From Symsagittifera roscoffensis (Eukaryota; Xenacoelomorpha; Acoela; Convolutidae): a stretch of DNA of 64,000 bases. The DNA lies in the NCBI RefSeq assembly GCF_963678635.1, contig NC_087071.1, forward strand, positions 1,354,537 through 1,418,536. Direction: 5' to 3'. This document shows, in pieces, positions 24,192-35,600 of this stretch. Position 1 is the first letter of the stretch. Each line of letters begins with the position of its first letter. The position numbers were made by a program, and so were the translations under genes. The notes under the pieces are model-generated. The model did no database searches. It was not told the origin of the DNA and saw only the letters and a list, made by a program, of their open reading frames with translations.

Positions 24192-24310
24192 GCCTACGAC
24201 CATACCATGTTGAATGCACCGGTTCTCGTCCGATCACCGAAGTTAAGCAACATTGGGCCTGGTTAGTACTTGGATGAGGGACCGCCTGGGAACACCAGGT
24301 GATGTAGGCT
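24192..24310 (+). rRNA. 5S rRNA: 5S ribosomal RNA, copy 17
   Basis: G86A, A88G (C box) and T111A. Confidence 0.93.
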
Positions 24311-25037
24311 TTTATTTAAAGCAAAAGTTTTTCTTTTACTTTTATACGCTAAGAATTATTGCTGTTTAAAGTTCGGTGATGTCAAAAAGTTAAGCCTAAT
24401 CGAGCGTGGTGCCAAAATTTTCAATGGGTCAAATTTTGGCCAAAACAACAGAAAACCGAAAAATTTCTTTTGCAGTATCAATTTTGTGTACAATCAGTTG
24501 CTGATAGGTCAAAAATAATGGAAATAACTTTTGGGATCTTTGAGTTATTGCCTTTTGAATTTCGGTGATGTCAAAAAGTTAAGCCCAATCGAGCCTGGTG
24601 AATTGCGCGAACGGCCATAACTTGCCAAAAAGTTTTAAAACTTCCAAATTTTATTATTTGGATCATAAAATCATGGTCAAATAATGGTGGACTGAGAAAA
24701 TGAACCGATTTCGTCGGTCCAACACAAAGTTATAAGCTTTTGAAATCTCGGTGATGCCAAAAAATTAAGCCTAATCGAGCGTGGTGCAAAAAATGAAATT
24801 TTCAAAATCTTTGGTTTTTTTTCGTTCAAAGTTCATTTTTTTCATCTTGTTTCCAATTTTTCAGCTCAGGAAAATTCCAACGAGCCCAAAACGACGTTTG
24901 TAGCTTGAGTGTACGTGGAGTAATCATCAGTTGAAATTTTGGGGGGACCCTAGTTTCGGCCATTTTGGACGATAATTGGCCTAAAATCTAACTTTTAAGT
25001 AAGTGCAACTTTTTTTCTTGCAATTTTTAAGAAAATT

Positions 25038-25133
25038 AGGCTGCTTTCCGCTGTCGCAGAGTGCATTCAAAGAAAATTTATCAAATAAATTTGAATACTT
25101 ACCTATTTAATAAGTTTATCACAACAATTAGGC
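25038..25133 (-). ncRNA. Putative SL RNA gene, copy 21
   Basis: First hairpin TCAAATTTATTTGA; outer pair of the second hairpin lost; donor intact. Confidence 0.5.
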
Positions 25134-25470
25134 TAAAAGCAACTGACAGTATCCTGGCTGGTATTCAATCATATGCCACTTAGAGTGAATGTGCGGCTAT
25201 CATGTCATAGATGGTCATCCAAGACACCCTGTACACGCTCCGTAGGTTTTGACCAGCTGATTTGGCCATGAAACACATTGGGACAAAAAAATTCCAAACA
25301 TTGTCAATTTTCAAAATTTTGTTTTAAATGCATAAATTTTAACGTGAGCGTGTAAACTTTCACATGGTATAAGAGCATATTTTTACTCTCGCGCGAGGAC
25401 GAGTGTTTTAAAAGTAATGTACATAGACAAATGCTAGTCAGGATATAAATGAAAGCGGAGTAACTCAAAT

Positions 25471-25589
25471 GCCTACGACCATACCATGTTGAATGCACCG
25501 GTTCTCGTCCGATCACCGAAGTTAAGCAACATTGGGCCTGGTTAGTACTTGGATGGGAGACCGCCTGGGAACACCAGGTGTTATAGGCT
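25471..25589 (+). rRNA. 5S rRNA: 5S ribosomal RNA, copy 18
   Basis: G113A near the 3' end; otherwise consensus. Confidence 0.95.
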
Positions 25590-26120
25590 TTTTTTAAAGC
25601 CAAATGTATTTCTTTTACTTTTGTACGCTAAGAGTTATTGCCGTTTAAAGTTCGGTGATGTCAAAAAGTTAAGCCTAATCGAGCGTGGTGCAAAAATTTT
25701 CAATGGGTCAAATTTTGGCCAAAACAACAGAAAACCGAAAAATTTCTTTTGCAGTATCAATTTTGTGTACAATCAGCTGCTGATAGGCCATAAATAAAGG
25801 AGATAACTTTTGGGGTCTTTCAGTTATAGCCTTTTGAATTTCGGTGATTCCAAAAAGTTAAGCCTAATCGAGCGTGGTGCAAAGAATGAAATTTTCAAAA
25901 TTTTTGTGTTTTTTTTTCGTTCAAAATTCGTTTTTTCATCTCGTTTCATAATTTTCAGCTCAAGACAATTCCAACGAGCTCAAATTGACGTTTGTAGCTT
26001 ACGTGTACGTGGAGTAATCATCAGTTGAAAATTTGGGGGGATCCGAATTTCTGCAATTTTTGACGAAAATTGGCCTAAAATCTAACTTTTAAGTCAGTGC
26101 AACTTTTTTTAAGGAGAATT
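25590..26120. repeat. Spacer with two subrepeats (1 and 3)
   Basis: Subrepeat 1 ends in CTTTTGAATTTCGGTGATT and continues directly as subrepeat 3. Subrepeat 2 is missing and the unit is 1082 bp. This is a second independent class of core-to-core deletion. Confidence 0.8.
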
Positions 26121-26216
26121 GGGCTGTCCTTCGCTGTCGCAGATTGCATTCAAAGAAAAATTATCAAATAGATTTGAATACTTACCTATTTAATAAGTTT
26201 ATCACAACAATTAGGC
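26121..26216 (-). ncRNA. Putative SL RNA gene, copy 22
   Basis: Second hairpin has two mismatches (ATCTGC/GCGAAG); donor intact. Confidence 0.45.
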
Positions 26217-26552
26217 TAAAAGCAACTGACAGAATCCTGGCTGGTATTCAATCATATGCCACTTACAGTGAATGTGCAACTATCATGTCATAGATGGTCA
26301 TCCAAGACACCCTGTACTCGCTCCGTAGGTTTTGACCAGCTGATTTGGCCATAAAACACATTGGGTCAAAAAAATTCCAAACATTGTCAATTTTCAAAAT
26401 TTTGTTTGAATGCATAAATTATAACGTGAGCGTGTAAACTTTTTCATGATATAAGAGCATATTTTTACTCTCGCGCGAGGCCGAATGATTTAAAAGTAAT
26501 GTACATAGGCATATGCTAGTCAGGATATAAATGAAAGCGGAGTAACTCAAAT

Positions 26553-26671
26553 TTCTACGACCATACCATGTTGAATGCACCGGTTCTCGTCCGATCACCG
26601 AAGTTAAGCAACATTGGGCCTGGTTAGTACTTGGATGGGAGACCGCCTGGGAACACCAGGTGTTGTAGCCT
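26553..26671 (+). rRNA. 5S rRNA: 5S ribosomal RNA, copy 19 (helix I damaged)
   Basis: The first two bases are TT instead of GC, and the 3' end reads TTGTAGCC (G117C), so the end of helix I cannot pair. Internal promoter intact: possibly transcribed but unstable. Confidence 0.88.
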
Positions 26672-27398
26672 TTTATTTAAAGCAAAGGTATTTCTTTTAC
26701 TTTTATACGCTAAGAGTTATTGCTGTTTAAAGTTCGGTGATGTCAAAAAGTTAAGCCTAATCGAGCGTGGTGCAAAAATTTTCAATGGTTCAAATTTTGG
26801 CCAAAACAACAGAAAACCGAAAAATTTCTTTTGCAGTATCAATTTTGTGTACAATCAGCTGCTGATAGGACAAAAATAATGGAGATGACTTTTGGGGTCT
26901 TTGAGTTATAGCCTTTTGAATTTCGGTGATGTCAAAAAGTTAAGCCCAATCGAGCCTGGTGAATTGCGCGAACGGCCATAACTTGCCCAAAATTTTTAAA
27001 ATTTCCAAATTTTATTATTTGGATCATAGGATCCTGGTCAAATCTTGGGCGACTGAGAAAATGAACCGATTTGGTCGGTCCAACACAAAGTTCTAAGCTT
27101 TTGAAATCTCGGTGATGCCAAAAAGTTAAGCCTAATCGAGCGTGGTGCAAAAAATGAAATTTTCAATTTTTTTTGTTTTTTTTTTGTTGAAAGTTCATTT
27201 TTTCATCTTGTTTCATAAATTTAAGCTCAGGAAAATTCCAACGAGCCCAAAACGACGTTTGTAGCTTAAGTGTACGTGGAGTAATCATCAGTTGAAAATT
27301 TGGGGGGACCCGAATTTCGGCCAGTTTGGACGAAAATTGGCCTAAAATCTAACTTTTAAGTTAGTGCAACTTTTTTTCTTGCAATTTTAAAGAGAATT

Positions 27399-27494
27399 AG
27401 GCTGCCCTCCGCTGTCGCAGAGTGCATTCAAAGAAAACTTATCAAATAGATTTGAATAATTACCTATTTAATAAGTTTATCACAACAATTAGGC
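27399..27494 (-). ncRNA. Putative SL RNA gene, copy 23
   Basis: Donor TAG|GTAATT; both later hairpins kept. Confidence 0.5.
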
Positions 27495-27810
27495 TAAAAG
27501 CAACTGACAGTATCCTGGCTGGTATTCAATCATATGCCACTTACAGTGAGTGTGCGGCTATCATGTCATAGATGGTCATCCAAGACACCCTGTACACGCT
27601 CCGTAGGTTTTGACCAGCTGATTTGGCCATAAAACACATAGTGTCAAAAAAATTCCAAACAGTGTCAATTTTCAAAATTTTGTTTGAAATGCATAATTTA
27701 TAACGTGAGCGTGTAAACTTTTACATGGTATAAGCTCATTTTTTTTACTCTCGCGCGAGGGCGAGTGTTTTAAAAGTAATGTACATAAATGAAAGCGGAG
27801 TAACTCAGAT

Positions 27811-27929
27811 GCCTACGACCATACCATGTTGAATGCACCGGTTCTCGTCCGATCACCGAAGTTAAGCAACATTGGGCCTGGTTAGTACTTGGATGGGAGA
27901 CCGCCTGGGAACACCAGGTGTTGTAGGCT
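27811..27929 (+). rRNA. 5S rRNA: 5S ribosomal RNA, copy 20
   Basis: Consensus gene body. A deletion just upstream fuses AATGTACA to TAAATGAAAG, changing the TATAAA box to CATAAA. Confidence 0.96.
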
Positions 27930-28639
27930 TTTATTTAAAGCAAAAGTATTTCTTTTACTTTTATACGCTAAGAGTTATTGCTGTTTAAAGTTCGGTGATG
28001 TCAAAAAGTTAAGCCTAATCGAGCGTGGTGCAAAAATTTTCAATGGGTCAAATTTTGGCCAAAACAACAGAAAACCGAAAAATTTCTTTTGCAGTATTAA
28101 TTTTGCGTACAAGCAGCTGCTAATAGGCCAAAAATATTGGAGATAACTTTTTGGGTCTTTGAGTTATAGCCTTTTGAGTTTCGGTGATGTCAAAAAGTTA
28201 AGCCCAATCGAGCCTGGTGAATTGCGCGAACGGCTATAACTTGCCCAAAAATTTTAAAATTTCAAATTTTATTATTTGGATCATAAGATCATGGTTAAAT
28301 CTTGGGGACTGAGGAAATGAACCAATTTCGTCAGTCCAACACAAAGTTATAAGCTTTTGAAATCTCGGTGATGCCAAAAAGTTAAGCCTAATCGAGCGTG
28401 GTGCAACAAATGAAATTTTCAAAATTTTTGCTTTTTTCGTTCAAAGTTCATTTTTTTCATCTCGTTCCGTAAATTTCAGCTCAGGAAAATTCCAACGAGC
28501 CCAAAACGACGTTTGTAGCTTAAGTGTACGTGGAGTAATCATCAGTTGAAAAATTGGGGTGACCCGAATTTCGGCCATTTTGGACGAAAATTCGCCTAAA
28601 ATCTAATTTTTAAGTTAGTGCAATTTTTTTAAGATAATT

Positions 28640-28735
28640 GGGCTGCCCTCCGCTGTCGCAGAGTGCATTCAAAGTAAACTTATCAAATAGATTTGAATAC
28701 TTACCTATTTAATAAATTTATCACAACAATTAGGC
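28640..28735 (-). ncRNA. Putative SL RNA gene, copy 24
   Basis: Exon AAATTTATTAAATAG pairs with GTAAGT through G·U, so the stem is kept despite the C-to-U change. Sm-like stretch AAGTTTACTTTGA. Confidence 0.55.
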
Positions 28736-29050
28736 TAAAAGCAACTGACAGTATCCTGGCTGGTATTCAATCAAATGCCACTTACAGTGAATGCGCGGCT
28801 ATCATGTCATAGATGGTCATCCAAGACACCCTTTACACGCTCCGTAGGTTTTGACCAGCTGATTTGGCCATAAAACACATTGGGTCAAAAAAATTCCAAA
28901 CATTGTCAATTTTCAAAATTTTGTTTGAAATGCATAAATTATAACGTGAGCGTGTAAACTTTTACATGGTATAAGAGCATATTTTTACTCTCGCGCGAGG
29001 GCGAGTGTTTTAAAATTAATGTACTTAAATGAAAGCGGAGTAACTCAAAT

Positions 29051-29169
29051 GCCTACGACCATACCATGTTGAATGCACCGGTTCTCGTCCGATCACCGAA
29101 GTTAAGCAACATTGGGCCTGGTTAGTACTTGGATGGGAGACCGCCTGGGAACACCAGGTGTTGTAGGCT
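29051..29169 (+). rRNA. 5S rRNA: 5S ribosomal RNA, copy 21
   Basis: Consensus gene body; upstream box is TTAAAT after the same type of deletion as before copy 20. Confidence 0.96.
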
Positions 29170-29883
29170 TTTATTTAAAGCAAAAGTGTTTCTTTTACTT
29201 TTTTACGCTAAGAGTTATTGCTGTTTAAAGTTCGATGATGTCAAAAAGTTAAGCCTAATCGAGCGTGGTGCAAAAATTTTCAATGGGTCAAATTTTGGCC
29301 AAAACAACAGAAAACCGAAAAATTGCTTTTGCAGTATCAATTTTGCGTACAATCAGCTGCTGATAGGCCAAAAATATTGAAGATAACTTTTTGGGTCTTT
29401 GAGTTATAGCCTTTTCAGTTTCGGTGATGTCAAAAAGTTAAGACCAATCGAGCCTGGTGAATTGCGCGAACGGCCATAACTTGCCCAAAAATTTTAAAAC
29501 CTCCAATTTTTATTATCTGGATCATAAGATCATGGTCAAATCTTGGGGGACTGAAAAAATGAACCAATTTCGTCGGTCCAACACAAAGTTATGAGCTTTT
29601 GAAATCTCGGTGATGCCAAAAAGTTAAGCCTAATCGAGCGTGGTGCAAAAAATGAAATTTTCAAAATTTTTGCTTTTTTCGTTCAAAGTTACTTTTTTTC
29701 ATCTTGTTCCGAAAATTTCAGCTCAGGAAAATTCCAACGAGCCCAAAACAACGTTTGTAGCTTAAGTGTACGTGGAGTAATCATCAGTTGAAAATTTGGG
29801 GGGACCCGAATTTTGGCCATTTTGGACGAAAATTGGCCTAAAATCTAACTTTTAAGTTAGTGCAATTTTTTTTAAAGATAATT

Positions 29884-29979
29884 GGGCTGCCCTCCGCTGT
29901 CGCAGAGTGCATTCAAAGAAAACTTATCAAATAGATTTGAATACTTACCTATTTAATAAAATTATCACAACAATTAGGA
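29884..29979 (-). ncRNA. Putative SL RNA gene, copy 25
   Basis: Exon start changed to ATCCTAATTG and exon/donor arm to TTTTATT, so stem I is weaker. Donor intact. Confidence 0.48.
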
Positions 29980-30315
29980 TAAAAGCAACTGACAGTATCC
30001 TGGCTGGTATTCAATCATATGCCACTTACAGTGAATGCGCGTCTATCATGTCATAGATGGTCACCCAAGACACCCTGTTTACGCTCCGTAGGTTTTGATC
30101 AGCTGATTTGGCCATAAAACACATTGGGTCAAAAAATTCCAAACATTGTCAATTTTCAAAATTTTGTTTGAAATGCATAAATTATAACGTGAGCGTGTAA
30201 ACTTTTACATGGTATAAGAGCATATTTTTACTCTCGCGCGAGGGCGAGTGTTTTAAAAGTAGTGTACTTAGACATATGCTAGTCACGATATAAATGAAAG
30301 CGGAGTAACTCAAAT

Positions 30316-30434
30316 GCCTACGACCATACCATGTTGAATCCACCCGTTCTCGTCCGATCACCGAAGTTAAGCAACATTGGGCCTGGTTAGTACTTGGATG
30401 GGAGACCGCCTGGGAACGCCAGTTGTTGTAGGCT
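30316..30434 (+). rRNA. 5S rRNA: 5S ribosomal RNA, copy 22
   Basis: G25C, G30C, A103G and G108T; likely a decaying copy next to the LINE insertion. Confidence 0.92.
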
Positions 30435-31158
30435 TTTATTTAAAGCAAAAGTATTTCTTTTACTTTTTAACGCTAAGAGTAATTGCTGTTTAAAGTTCGG
30501 TGATGTCAAAAAGTTAAGCCTATTCGATCATGGTGCAAAAATTTTCAATGGGTCAAATTTTGGCCAAAACAACAGAAAACCGAAAATTTCATTTGCAGTA
30601 TCAATTTTGTGTACAATCAGCTGCTGATAGGCCAAAAAAATGGAGATAACTTTTGGGGTCTTTGAGTTATAGCCTTTTGAATTTCGGTGATGTCAAAAAG
30701 TTAAGCCCAATCGAGCCTGGTGAATTGCGCGAACGGCCATAACTTGCCCAAAAATTTTAAAATTTCCAAAATTTATTATTTGGATCATAAGATCATAGCC
30801 AAATCTTGGGGGACTGAGAAAATGAACCGAGTTCGTCGGTCCAACACGAAGTTATAAGCTTTTGAAATCTCGGTGATTCCAAAAAGTTAAGCCTAATCGA
30901 GCGTGGTGCAAAAAATGAAATTTTCAAAATTTTTGGTTTTTTTCATTCAATGTTCATTTTTTCATCTTGTATCAAAATTTCCAGCTCAGGAAAACTCCAA
31001 CGAGCCCAAAACGACGTTTGTAGCTTAAGTGTACGTGGAGTAATCATCAGTTGAAAATTTGGGGGGACCTGAATTTCGGCCATTTTGGACGAAAATTGGC
31101 CTAAAATCTAACTTTTAAGTTAGTGCAATTTTTTTGTCTTGCATTTTTTAAGAGAATT

Positions 31159-31254
31159 TGGCTGCCCTCCGCTGTCGCAGAGTGCATTCAAAGAAAACGT
31201 ATCAAATAGATTTGAATACTTAAGTATTTAATAAGTTTATCACAACAATTAGGC
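31159..31254 (-). pseudogene. SL RNA candidate separated from its promoter by the LINE
   Basis: All 96 bases are present because the target-site duplication restored the 5' exon part. However, its upstream region now lies beyond 36782. The donor is mutated: TAG|GTAAGT reads TACTTAAGT, the only copy seen that lacks the GT. Confidence 0.6.
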
Positions 31255-31255
31255 T
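31238..31255. repeat. Target-site duplication, left copy
   Basis: TATCACAACAATTAGGCT, an exact 18-bp match to 36765-36782, flanks the LINE. In uninterrupted units this sequence occurs once, in the 5' part of the putative SL exon. Confidence 0.97.
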
Positions 31256-31525
31256 TTCAAATAATTTATTAACGATGGTAATTACAAATTACAAAAAAGG
31301 AAAGCAATTAGTTACACATATTTAGTTACAGTTAGCAGAACAAATACGACATGAAATGTAATATAATACACCATGAAGATAATCATTTTATGGAATGGAA
31401 CCAAGTTTTTTGAGATATTCGGATGTATCTTGACACCATGATGATATCAGCTTAGCTACAATGTATTTCATGCCTATTACATTTTCTTCAACAAGCAGAT
31501 CTTTTATTGAATTGAAATTAAGTTT
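31256..31525 (-). other. LINE 3' untranslated region
   Basis: AT-rich, no reading frame of note. The last bases on the - strand are ATAAATTATTTGAA directly before the duplication. No A-tail or simple repeat tail is present. Confidence 0.7.
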
Positions 31526-31744
31526 TTATTTAAAAGTAGAGCAGTTTTCACAAGCGAAAAACAAATGTTGCATGGTTTCGAACTCTCTTTCACAAGAGTA
31601 ACAATGGGGGTGGTCCACCAAATTTTTAATCCATTTCCTGGGCTTATCCAGATAACTGTTTAAGAAAAATAAGTAGAGAATGTTTTTATCTAGAGGGGTG
31701 AACTTTTTATGTTTCCATATTTTGGTTAGGAATTGAAAAATCAA
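31526..31744 (-). pseudogene. LINE ORF2 C-terminal fragment with CCHC finger
   Basis: 72 codons ending the element's coding part. Cysteines at 48, 51 and 65 and histidine at 60 form C-x2-C-x8-H-x4-C, the finger usually found after the RT domain in LINEs of this type. It lies in another frame from the RT, with about 390 bp of disrupted sequence between. Confidence 0.8.
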
Positions 31745-32135
31745 AGATTTGTCTGATAGATTAAGATCCGGGTAGAAATTCGCAATTTTTCTAGCTATAA
31801 CCTTCGTTTTTTAATTTGGAAGCATCAACTCTGCATAAAGACTAGATATGTTTATCTTCATAGGACCAATTACTTTTCCATTTTGAACTAGCTGAAAACT
31901 ATTTCGAGCAAACTCGAGAATGAAAATGTTTTTTTTTAATTAAGAAATTTTTGAAGGATCTGAAAATCTTAGATTTTTTGAAGTAGATCACTTCTTTGTT
32001 GCTACCCAAGGTATTAAGTAGGGATACCATGTCGAAAAATTTTGCAGCCGCAATATAAAAATTTAAATTTTTGAAGCCTGTGCCTCCATTATTGAATGGA
32101 AGGTATAAGGTCTGCTTGTTGATTGAATGTTTTCC
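31745..32135 (-). pseudogene. Disrupted region between RT and C-terminal finger
   Basis: Falls between the RT frame's stop and the finger fragment. No open frame spans it; A/T homopolymers (for example near 31930) suggest frameshifts. A 156-codon + strand frame at 32071-32541 is a shadow of ORF2. Confidence 0.6.
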
Positions 32136-33320
32136 TCAAAGCCATACACTGTTAATCCATCTCATTTCTAACCTATCAATGAAAGTTTTTGTCAACTCCA
32201 AGTGCCTCATCACATATACGAGTCTTGAGGTCACAAAAGTCTCAATATTCAAGCTTCGCGCCCGGAGAGTCATACATTTTAAGCTGAATTTAGCTGAATT
32301 ATTAATCGTATCTTCCAATATCTTGGTTTTAATTTTCAATGAATCATTCAAGCTTAAGCGTATGCCTAATAATTTAAGGGCTGATTCTTTCTTCAACTGT
32401 TTAGGCACGAAACCTAAACTCAGAACTTTGGTTTTATCTACATTTACAGCAAGTTTTGATACCAAATTGAACTTATTGATTTCATCAAGTAAATTTCCGA
32501 TACAAGCGCGTTTAATGAAAACACTAATATCATCGGCGTAGGCCACAATTTTAAGTGCTTGGTTGGATTTGATAGAATTATTATAGCGTATGGCTTGGAG
32601 TAAAGGTTCCGTTCTTAAAATGAACAAAAGCGCCGAAAGAGGGCATCCTTGTTTATTCCCATTGTCGACTCTAATTGATCGTGATAGGTAGCCACCTATT
32701 TCTATCATCGCTTTGGTATCAGTATATATGATGGATATCAAAGAAGTTATGATTTCTGGACAGCCTGTGGCTGTTAAAACGTTCAAAATGTAATCACGGT
32801 CCATACGGTCAAAAGCCTTACTGAAATCGATGGCTACCACACAATTAGATTTTCCGAGTTTTTCTTGAGCTAATCTAGCCCTAATTATGGCTGTATGAAT
32901 ACTGCGCTTTGGCAAATAAGCAAGTTGATGTTTGCGTATTAGATTATTTAAAGGGTCTCTTAAACGAGATGCCAGAACATGGGAAAGAATTTTGAGATCA
33001 GTGTTAAGGAGGCTTATTGGTCGGAACTCGTCCACATTTAAAGTGTTTTCAATTTTTGGGATGAGTTTTATTATTGAAATGAGAAACGACCTAGGTGCCG
33101 CTTTATTGTAGCACATCGAGTTAAATAATTCAGCGAGCAACGGAGCGAAAAAATTTGAGTGGTTTTTATACAAGTCTGAAGTAAGACCATCAGATCCAGG
33201 TGCGCTATTTTTATTTAATTTATTTATAGCTTGCTTCGCTTCCTCTTCACCTATTGGCGAATTATTAAACATTTTGGTAATTTTCTTTATTTTTTTTTGA
33301 ATTCCGCAGCTCAAAAACAT
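32136..33320 (-). pseudogene. LINE ORF2 reverse transcriptase domain
   Basis: 394-codon segment holding the complete RT core. Visible motifs: NSAPGSDGLTSDLY near residues 38-51; RPISLLN at 100-106; AIDFSKAFD (catalytic Asp) at 163-171; QGCPLS at 224-229; YADD (catalytic pair) at 261-264; KLLGI at 316-320. It copies the element's RNA onto nicked target DNA. It is joined to the upstream part through a frame change near a nine-T run at about 33291-33299, and it ends with a premature stop after INSVWL. The core residues are intact, so the decay is recent or partly sequencing error. Confidence 0.93.
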
Positions 33321-33744
33321 TCAAAAGCTCCTCCCTGGGTGTGTAGTTGGCGTCAGCAACCGTTTTCTTTATAGTAAATAATAATAAGTAAAAGCTCGAG
33401 AATTCGTTCAAAATTTCATCAATGTCATAGGAAATTTCACCACTTTTCAGCTTTATTTGCTTAATACTTTTATTAACTTTGAAGTAACTTAGCAGTGATT
33501 TAAGCGCACCCGAATCACCATGGTTGAGGTCCAAATAAAATCCACGAATGGACTTAAATTTGGTCCTCAAGTCCATCTCATCTCGGAGAGAAGAGTAAGG
33601 ACAGTTGGCCTTTCTAGAGGCCAACTGGGGCTGTCTGGTTGTCTCTGAATTGATGGAATGTATATCTGCAGGCGCACTACTTTGTATGTAGGGGGCGTTA
33701 TCTTTGTTCAATTGTCTATGGCCATTAATGCATAAAAAATGCAA
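33265..33744 (-). pseudogene. LINE ORF2 linker between endonuclease and RT
   Basis: 159 codons. The stretch LKSGEISYDIDEILNEFSSF followed by YLLLF has the pattern (G-x-I...F..FY..LF) seen just before RT domains of APE LINEs. It overlaps both neighbours in different frames, so frameshifts lie near 33290 and near the A-run at 33730-33745. Confidence 0.75.
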
Positions 33745-34495
33745 CCAGTCACGAAGTCTGGCTTTAAATTTGTCCCTGATAATGGCAGTTTCAGAGACTC
33801 ATCAGACAGCCCCTGGAGTGTTTCTACCAGTTCTGAAGGCTTATTGTGCTCTCTAACTACGTTATAATTCAATTTCCAGTAACTTCGGCCATTTACAAGC
33901 ATAAAATCTTGAAAATTTGAAAAACATGCATGTAATGCATTATGGTCGCTATAATTTGTGTATAATGTAGTCAAGGTCGTTATTTCGTCACTTTCAGTGC
34001 TAAAAATGTAGTCTAGACGCCATTCGGATTTTGATTTTTGGTCAAAGCATCCAATTGATTTGAAAATGTTGCAAATTATGTGATATCTTTGGACCCGCCG
34101 GTCACTACGATGTAATGCAAGATTGCATAATTCAGAACTTGATCGGCAGTTAAAATCACCCCCAACCAAAATCAATGTATCTCTCCGTTGTTCGGCTAAT
34201 TTGTTAGCTAGGCCAGTAAGGACTGAGTAGTCCTTGCTGAGGGGATTGATATATATATAGAGCAGTAAATGCTGCCAGATTCTGACTCTTTCAGAGCCAA
34301 ATCCATCTGGCTTTGGTAAAAACTCTGAATTTTCCATTTATTAAGTAAACCTCCTGAGTTTTTTTGGCTGCATGGCTGGATTAGATAATTCAATTTATAG
34401 CTGGTCAAAATGGCCTTATGCTTTGAGCTTAATAGATACAATTTTGTTTCTTGTAACGCTATAACGTATTCATGATGTAATTTCCCCCCCCCCAT
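33708..34495 (-). pseudogene. LINE ORF2 APE-like endonuclease
   Basis: Two overlapping frames together cover the domain. The first (34208-34495) has QETK at residues 15-18, the metal-binding Glu motif. The second (33708-34337) has GGDFNC at 59-64, LDYIF at 109-113 and YSDHNAL at 129-135, the catalytic Asn/Asp and Asp-His motifs. This enzyme nicks the target DNA to prime reverse transcription. The frame changes near a TATATATATA run at about 34248-34258. A ten-C run at 34484-34493 lies near the start. Confidence 0.9.
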
Positions 34496-34689
34496 GTTTT
34501 GGTTATTCAGGTCAACCAGGATGCCTAGAAATTTGAGGTGATTACCTAGACATACTACAGTTTAATGTATAAAGGTACGTCATGACTAGATTATGAGTCT
34601 GTTGGAAATAATTTTGCATGCGAATTTGAAAAGTTAAAGATAGCCGGTTTCATAATGTTATTCGGGGTTCTATGAGTAAAGACCTGATG

Positions 34690-35070
34690 GGGTTTTAATA
34701 TCACCACCACCAAAATCAACGTATCTCCCCGTTGCCTATCATGCTTTCTAGTGGGGATTGATGCAAATGGAGCAGTATATACTGCCAGATTCTGACTTTG
34801 TCAAAGCCGAATCTTTTCGGATTTGGTAAAATCTCTGAAAATTCCAGTTTTCGGTTGATAAAAAGTCAAAATTTCTAACTTACACTGTTTGCATGTTTGG
34901 AATGAATTATACAGTTTAAAATTGATCAAGATGGCGTTTTCTTTTAAGCTTAATACATACAGTTTTGATTCTGGAAATGCTATAACGTAGTCATGTCGTA
35001 CTTTTCTTTCAAAATTTGGCTTGCTGAGGTCAATATAGAAGCAATTCATACTGATGTGGTCCTATAACCT
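34690..35070 (-). pseudogene. Second, diverged copy of the endonuclease 5' region
   Basis: Repeats the layout of 34140-34530: matching stretches TGCCAGATTCTGACT, ATCACC near CCAAAATCAA, and GCTATAACGTA occur about 520-550 bp further right. The encoded HDYVIAFPESKLYVLSLKEN parallels HEYVIALQETKLYLLSSKHK of the first copy. The catalytic Glu position is kept (PESK), but the copy is short and broken. Confidence 0.8.
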
Positions 35071-35101
35071 CTAGGACGTTCTGAAAACAGGCACGTCTTG
35101 A

Positions 35102-35600
35102 CTAAGTTATAAATTTTCCTATGCAAATCGCATAAAAAGTTACTAATTTCGTCTTAGCCGTTATTACGATGCAAGTCAAGGTTAAATGAACCAGTAAGTG
35201 ATGTCTTGCATTACCCATCCCCAAGAAAACTTTCTCGTCTCTCCGGTGTCCAGTCAAACAATTGACTAGACCACCAAGGTCTGAAAAGACTTTGCTGAGG
35301 AGATTGACATACCTCTTGCAGCAAACGTTGCATGATTCAAAAATTTTAAAGGTCAAAGCATTTTGACTTTCAAAAAATGTGTCAAAATTCCAATTAAGGG
35401 TAAAAAATGTAGACAATAGTACTGAACTATGCAAACTGTCTGTCTGGAGTTTAAAGCTCAGACCTCTATTAACGAAAAAGACTGTTTTTTTAGAGGTTAG
35501 AGCGTCTAGTTTTTTAAATTTTAGACCTAAAATGTAGTGTTTATGCGACGTTTTCCCACGTTCTGGCTTTCTTTTTGGAACAAGGATGCCTAGAGGTTTC
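35102..35600 (-). pseudogene. Third endonuclease-like copy, read through from ORF1
   Basis: The last ~160 residues of a 477-codon frame. LGILVPKRKPERGKTSHKHY parallels the start of the endonuclease region (LGILVDLNNQN...HHEY), and KRYVNLLSKVFSDLGGLVN parallels INPLSKDYSVLTGLANKL. QETK and GGDFN are not preserved (GMGNA at the latter). It is a decayed duplicate in frame with ORF1. Confidence 0.72.

Larger units (their letters stand above)
1..31237. repeat. 5S rDNA/SL tandem array, left heterogeneous part
   Basis: Head-to-tail units whose 5S starts lie 740-1641 bp apart, with 1271-1279 bp the commonest spacing. The units differ by point changes, subrepeat losses and gains (short units after 4461, 8102 and 25471; long unit after 11756) and by chimeric units with truncated 5S (17088-21633). 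Neighbouring units often share private variants (for example 8102/9199 and 21634/22913), which is the expected mark of local unequal exchange or gene conversion. Confidence 0.97.

Noticed and set aside
32071-32541. 156-codon + strand frame inside the LINE
   Set aside because: Shadow of the RT-coding strand; no known motif and a biased translation.
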